This document shows positions 61,663 through 64,000 of a stretch of 64,000 bases of DNA, one piece after another. The DNA comes from Mactra quadrangularis. Lineage: Eukaryota; Mollusca; Bivalvia; Venerida; Mactridae. The stretch covers positions 21,602,011-21,666,010 of the forward strand of contig CM046297.1 in NCBI GenBank assembly GCA_025267735.1. Direction: 5' to 3'. The translations under genes were made by a program, and so were the position numbers. A model generated the notes under the pieces. That model saw only the letters and a program-made list of their open reading frames with translations, made no database searches and was not told the origin of the DNA. The stretch's first letter is position 1; every line of letters begins with the position of its first letter.

Positions 61663-62032
61663 AAGGGACTTTAGTCAGTTATTTCCTCTTGTATACTCTT
61701 CAAAATAGGTAGGTCTAGTTAGTTGGATTACTCGGATTTTATCCTTACTTTTCAATGTTAATTTGCCAAATTTAATCTTAAATAACTTTTTTGTTTATCA
61801 TTTAATTTGTTTGAAATTCAAGCTAATTATTTTTAAGTTAAAGAACTATCTAAATTCTATCACTTCTGTTAATATCTTCCTTAACAAGAAAGATATTAGA
61901 TGAAATATTTTGTTACCCTTACATAGGAATTCAACGATAAAATCCGAGGATTCCAACTGTAAGGACCTACTTACAAATTGGATTGCTTCAGATTTTATCA
62001 GGGAAAGATAACTGACTAAAGTCACTAATTAC
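61663..62032. mobile_element. Fold-back MITE, about 370 bp
   Basis: The left arm (GACTTTAGTCAGTTAT ... GTAGGTC ... GTTGGATTACTCGGATTTTAT) pairs with the right arm (ATAAAATCCGAGGATTCCAAC ... GACCTAC ... ATAACTGACTAAAGTC). The arms are imperfect, with a central AT-rich loop. A target duplication is not clear. Confidence 0.8.
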
Positions 62033-62383
62033 AAACAATTAACAATATGACGTTACATTTACGCAATAATTCGTCATTCTTTTGATACATTTAGTCAGAT
62101 GTTTTGTTTTTAATATTCGAAAACAGAATTCTGCAAATTATTTTTATATATTCAGGCCTGTTTTAGAAACAAGTTCTTACCATCTTTTATACTAGTAATT
62201 ACTCTTTTGCCAACTTCCTAGGGACCTGATTTTAAGAAATTTGGATCATGTCCAACTTTTAGACCCATACATAATCCCAAAGTCGATATTCGATATTCAA
62301 TAGAAAAGTATAGGGGAAAATTCTTTGAACGGTCATAACTCTTTTATTTTTAAAGATATCAATTTTGTGCAAATGATGACAGG

Positions 62384-62880
62384 GCCGGATCCAGAAGGGT
62401 CGTAAGTGGGGGGGCACAGGGGGTGGGTTCGGGAGGGGTACCCCCTCCCGACGGTATAGAAATTTTTTAGTTTTTCACATGTCAAAGGTGCAAATCTGAG
62501 TACTTTAAAATGCTCTTTTAAACAAATTGAAGGAAGCTAAAACTAGGTTAATTACCATTTTTTTAGGTAGAAAAGTGATGCAATGCGTAACAATTCAGAT
62601 TCATGAGATTGATTAGCTTTTTATAAATATTCATAAATAAAGAAAATGCATTCATGTGAGTTAGATCACAGGGCCTGATACAGAGGAGTCGTTATTGGGG
62701 AGTACGGTTGGTGTGGGTACGAGAGGGGTATCCACTCCCGAAGATGTGGAAAAATTTTGAATTTTTGCATGTCAAAGGTGTAAATCTGAGCACTTTTGAA
62801 CACACTTTAAAAGGATAAAATGAAACTAAAATTTGGTAAATTATCATTACATATTAAGCACTTTTGGGCACTACCTAGGA
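62384..62880 (+). repeat. Two copies of a GGGCCGGATCCAGA-type repeat
   Basis: Copy 1 (62381-62580) and copy 2 (62671-62860) share GGGCC.GAT.CAGA, GGGTTCGGGAGGGGTACCC/GGGTACGAGAGGGGTATCC and CATGTCAAAGGTG.AAATCTGAG, offset about 290 bp. The opening resembles the hAT-like ends at 22514. Confidence 0.75.
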
Positions 62881-62964
62881 AATATTGAGTGCTATAATTG
62901 AGGTATCCTTCATGCATAAGCCCGTTTTGTTCGTTTAGATTTAATTTGTTGGCTTATTAAATCC

Positions 62965-63001
62965 CATTCTCGTACCCCGAAGTTTTCAAGGAACGAGAAT
63001 G
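62965..63001. repeat. Hairpin CATTCTCGT ... ACGAGAATG
   Basis: There is a 9-bp perfect stem with a ~19-nt loop. No T-run or other terminator feature fits, and its role is unknown. Confidence 0.6.
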
Positions 63002-63473
63002 GATAAAATCCTGATTTACAAAAAATCAGCAATTTCATCATGTTAATGCCGAGAATTTATAAAAAGTACACTTGGTAACTTGTATAAAATCACAGAATGC
63101 AATGAGAAAATTCTCCGAATTAACATCCAAAAAAGCCGGTTTATGATACGTTTTTTTTTAATAAGAGGCTTAGTTTATTGTGTTGAAATTCAGCGTTGTT
63201 GTGAGTTTTTCAGACGTTTCAGTGGATTTACAAGAATGGTTGTTGGGACGATCCAAAACGTGAAAATCCTTCGAAGAATCACATTAATGATTTTTCGATT
63301 CCTTTGGAAAAAATCATTAGCAATACAAGTATTTTAAACACGTAATATGATATAAAATAAAGTCAACGATTTAAAAATTAACGAAACACAAGCCTATGAA
63401 TTTATGATTGGATGAAAAAAATGTTTAACCACTGATTAATTTTAGTCTTCTTTTTCGTTAGAAAACTAGTAGG

Positions 63474-63885
63474 GTAGGTCACTCTTGAAAAGTTACTTGA
63501 AAGTTTCATTCATTTACCTGCATTTTCTAAAAAAAAAACAACATAAAACGCTTGCTCCGATTTTAACTAACTTTTAATTAACTCATTTTAATGACAAACA
63601 TTCATTCGACTATACTCGGCTTTTCTCAGTCTATTATACTTGATATGCAAAACGCCGATGTCCTCCATAAATACTTAATTTATGTTTAGGCTCGGTCACT
63701 TTTTAAAAGTTATTCAGAATTTTAATATCATAAAAATCATCAGACGATCGTGCATGTTTTCAAAATTAAATAAGTTCGCGTGTCATAGTAGTGACGTATA
63801 AAATGCACTTGACTAGCTGTCCTCGTCTTTTCTCTGTCTAACTTGCTATGAAAACGCCGATGATTTCCACTAGTAAATAAGATTA
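63474..63885 (+). repeat. Diverged tandem duplication, about 210 bp
   Basis: GGTCACTCTTGAAAAGTTA/GGTCACTTTTTAAAAGTTA, TCGGCTTTTCTCAGTCTA/TCGTCTTTTCTCTGTCTA and AAAACGCCGATG occur in order in both halves. Confidence 0.75.
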
Positions 63886-64000
63886 GAGAGTGCCCAATAA
63901 CAAATTTGGCCTCGTAAGCTAGTTACCATGGTAATTTCACTGGTGACGGTCTTAAATATACTGTTGAGGAATGTGTAATATAGACTATAAACAATTGGTA

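Noticed and set aside
62965..63001. Hairpin as a transcription terminator
   Set aside because: There is no bacterial context and no T-run after the stem.

Overview
This window looks like animal nuclear DNA, most probably from a marine bivalve mollusc. The base composition is AT-rich and no gene density resembles a bacterium. Several tRNA-headed SINE copies end in a CGGCGTTAAACCCAACAAAACAAAC-type tail, a type I associate with clam genomes from memory, with no database check. Other repeats include Tc1-like, hAT-like, Helitron-like and fold-back elements, and two very long minisatellites. No rRNA gene, functional tRNA gene, CRISPR array or operon is visible, and no intact complete protein-coding gene can be supported.

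Layout. 1-2.3 kb is featureless, followed by one exon-like open stretch at 2336-2473. 2.8-6.2 kb is an array of repeated modules: AT-rich modules carrying ACACTGTCTTGT, then an A-B-A-A-B array of GC-richer exon-like modules bounded by splice-like signals, then inverted copies of the first motif. 7175-9354 is a TIR element with TA target duplication, into which a dead Tc1-like (DD34E) element has inserted. 9522-9844 is a fold-back MITE with a perfect 9-bp target duplication. 10.7-13.3 kb holds five tandem exon-sized modules of about 75 nt, each with a polypyrimidine-AG before it and usually GTRNGT after it; two SINE copies sit at matching positions. 15022-19645 is a minisatellite of about 113 copies of a 41-bp unit with higher-order structure. 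20215-21718 is a second one, 58 copies of a 26-bp unit, flanked by inverted repeats.

22.3-25.8 kb carries a hAT-like MITE, a SINE, a degenerate GTTGCTATGGAC repeat and a CTATG microsatellite. 25877-27450 on the minus strand is the best protein-coding relic: an intronless, frameshifted gene with an FN3-like domain and several membrane segments. 27662-30138 is a cluster of palindromic TTTTCACAACTTGTGAAAA-bearing fold-back elements. From 30 kb on the sequence is mostly anonymous and AT-rich, with SINEs, MITEs and small duplications. It also contains a frameshifted coding-like stretch at 38.4-39.1 kb, a set of exon-like open frames on the minus strand at 46.6-48.1 kb (one with a zinc-finger-like CxxC...HxxH), and a probable Helitron 3' end at 56482.

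The window is therefore a repeat-dominated intergenic or intronic region. The most unusual parts are the two exon-like tandem module arrays, the paired minisatellites with shared motifs, and the nested and fold-back elements.
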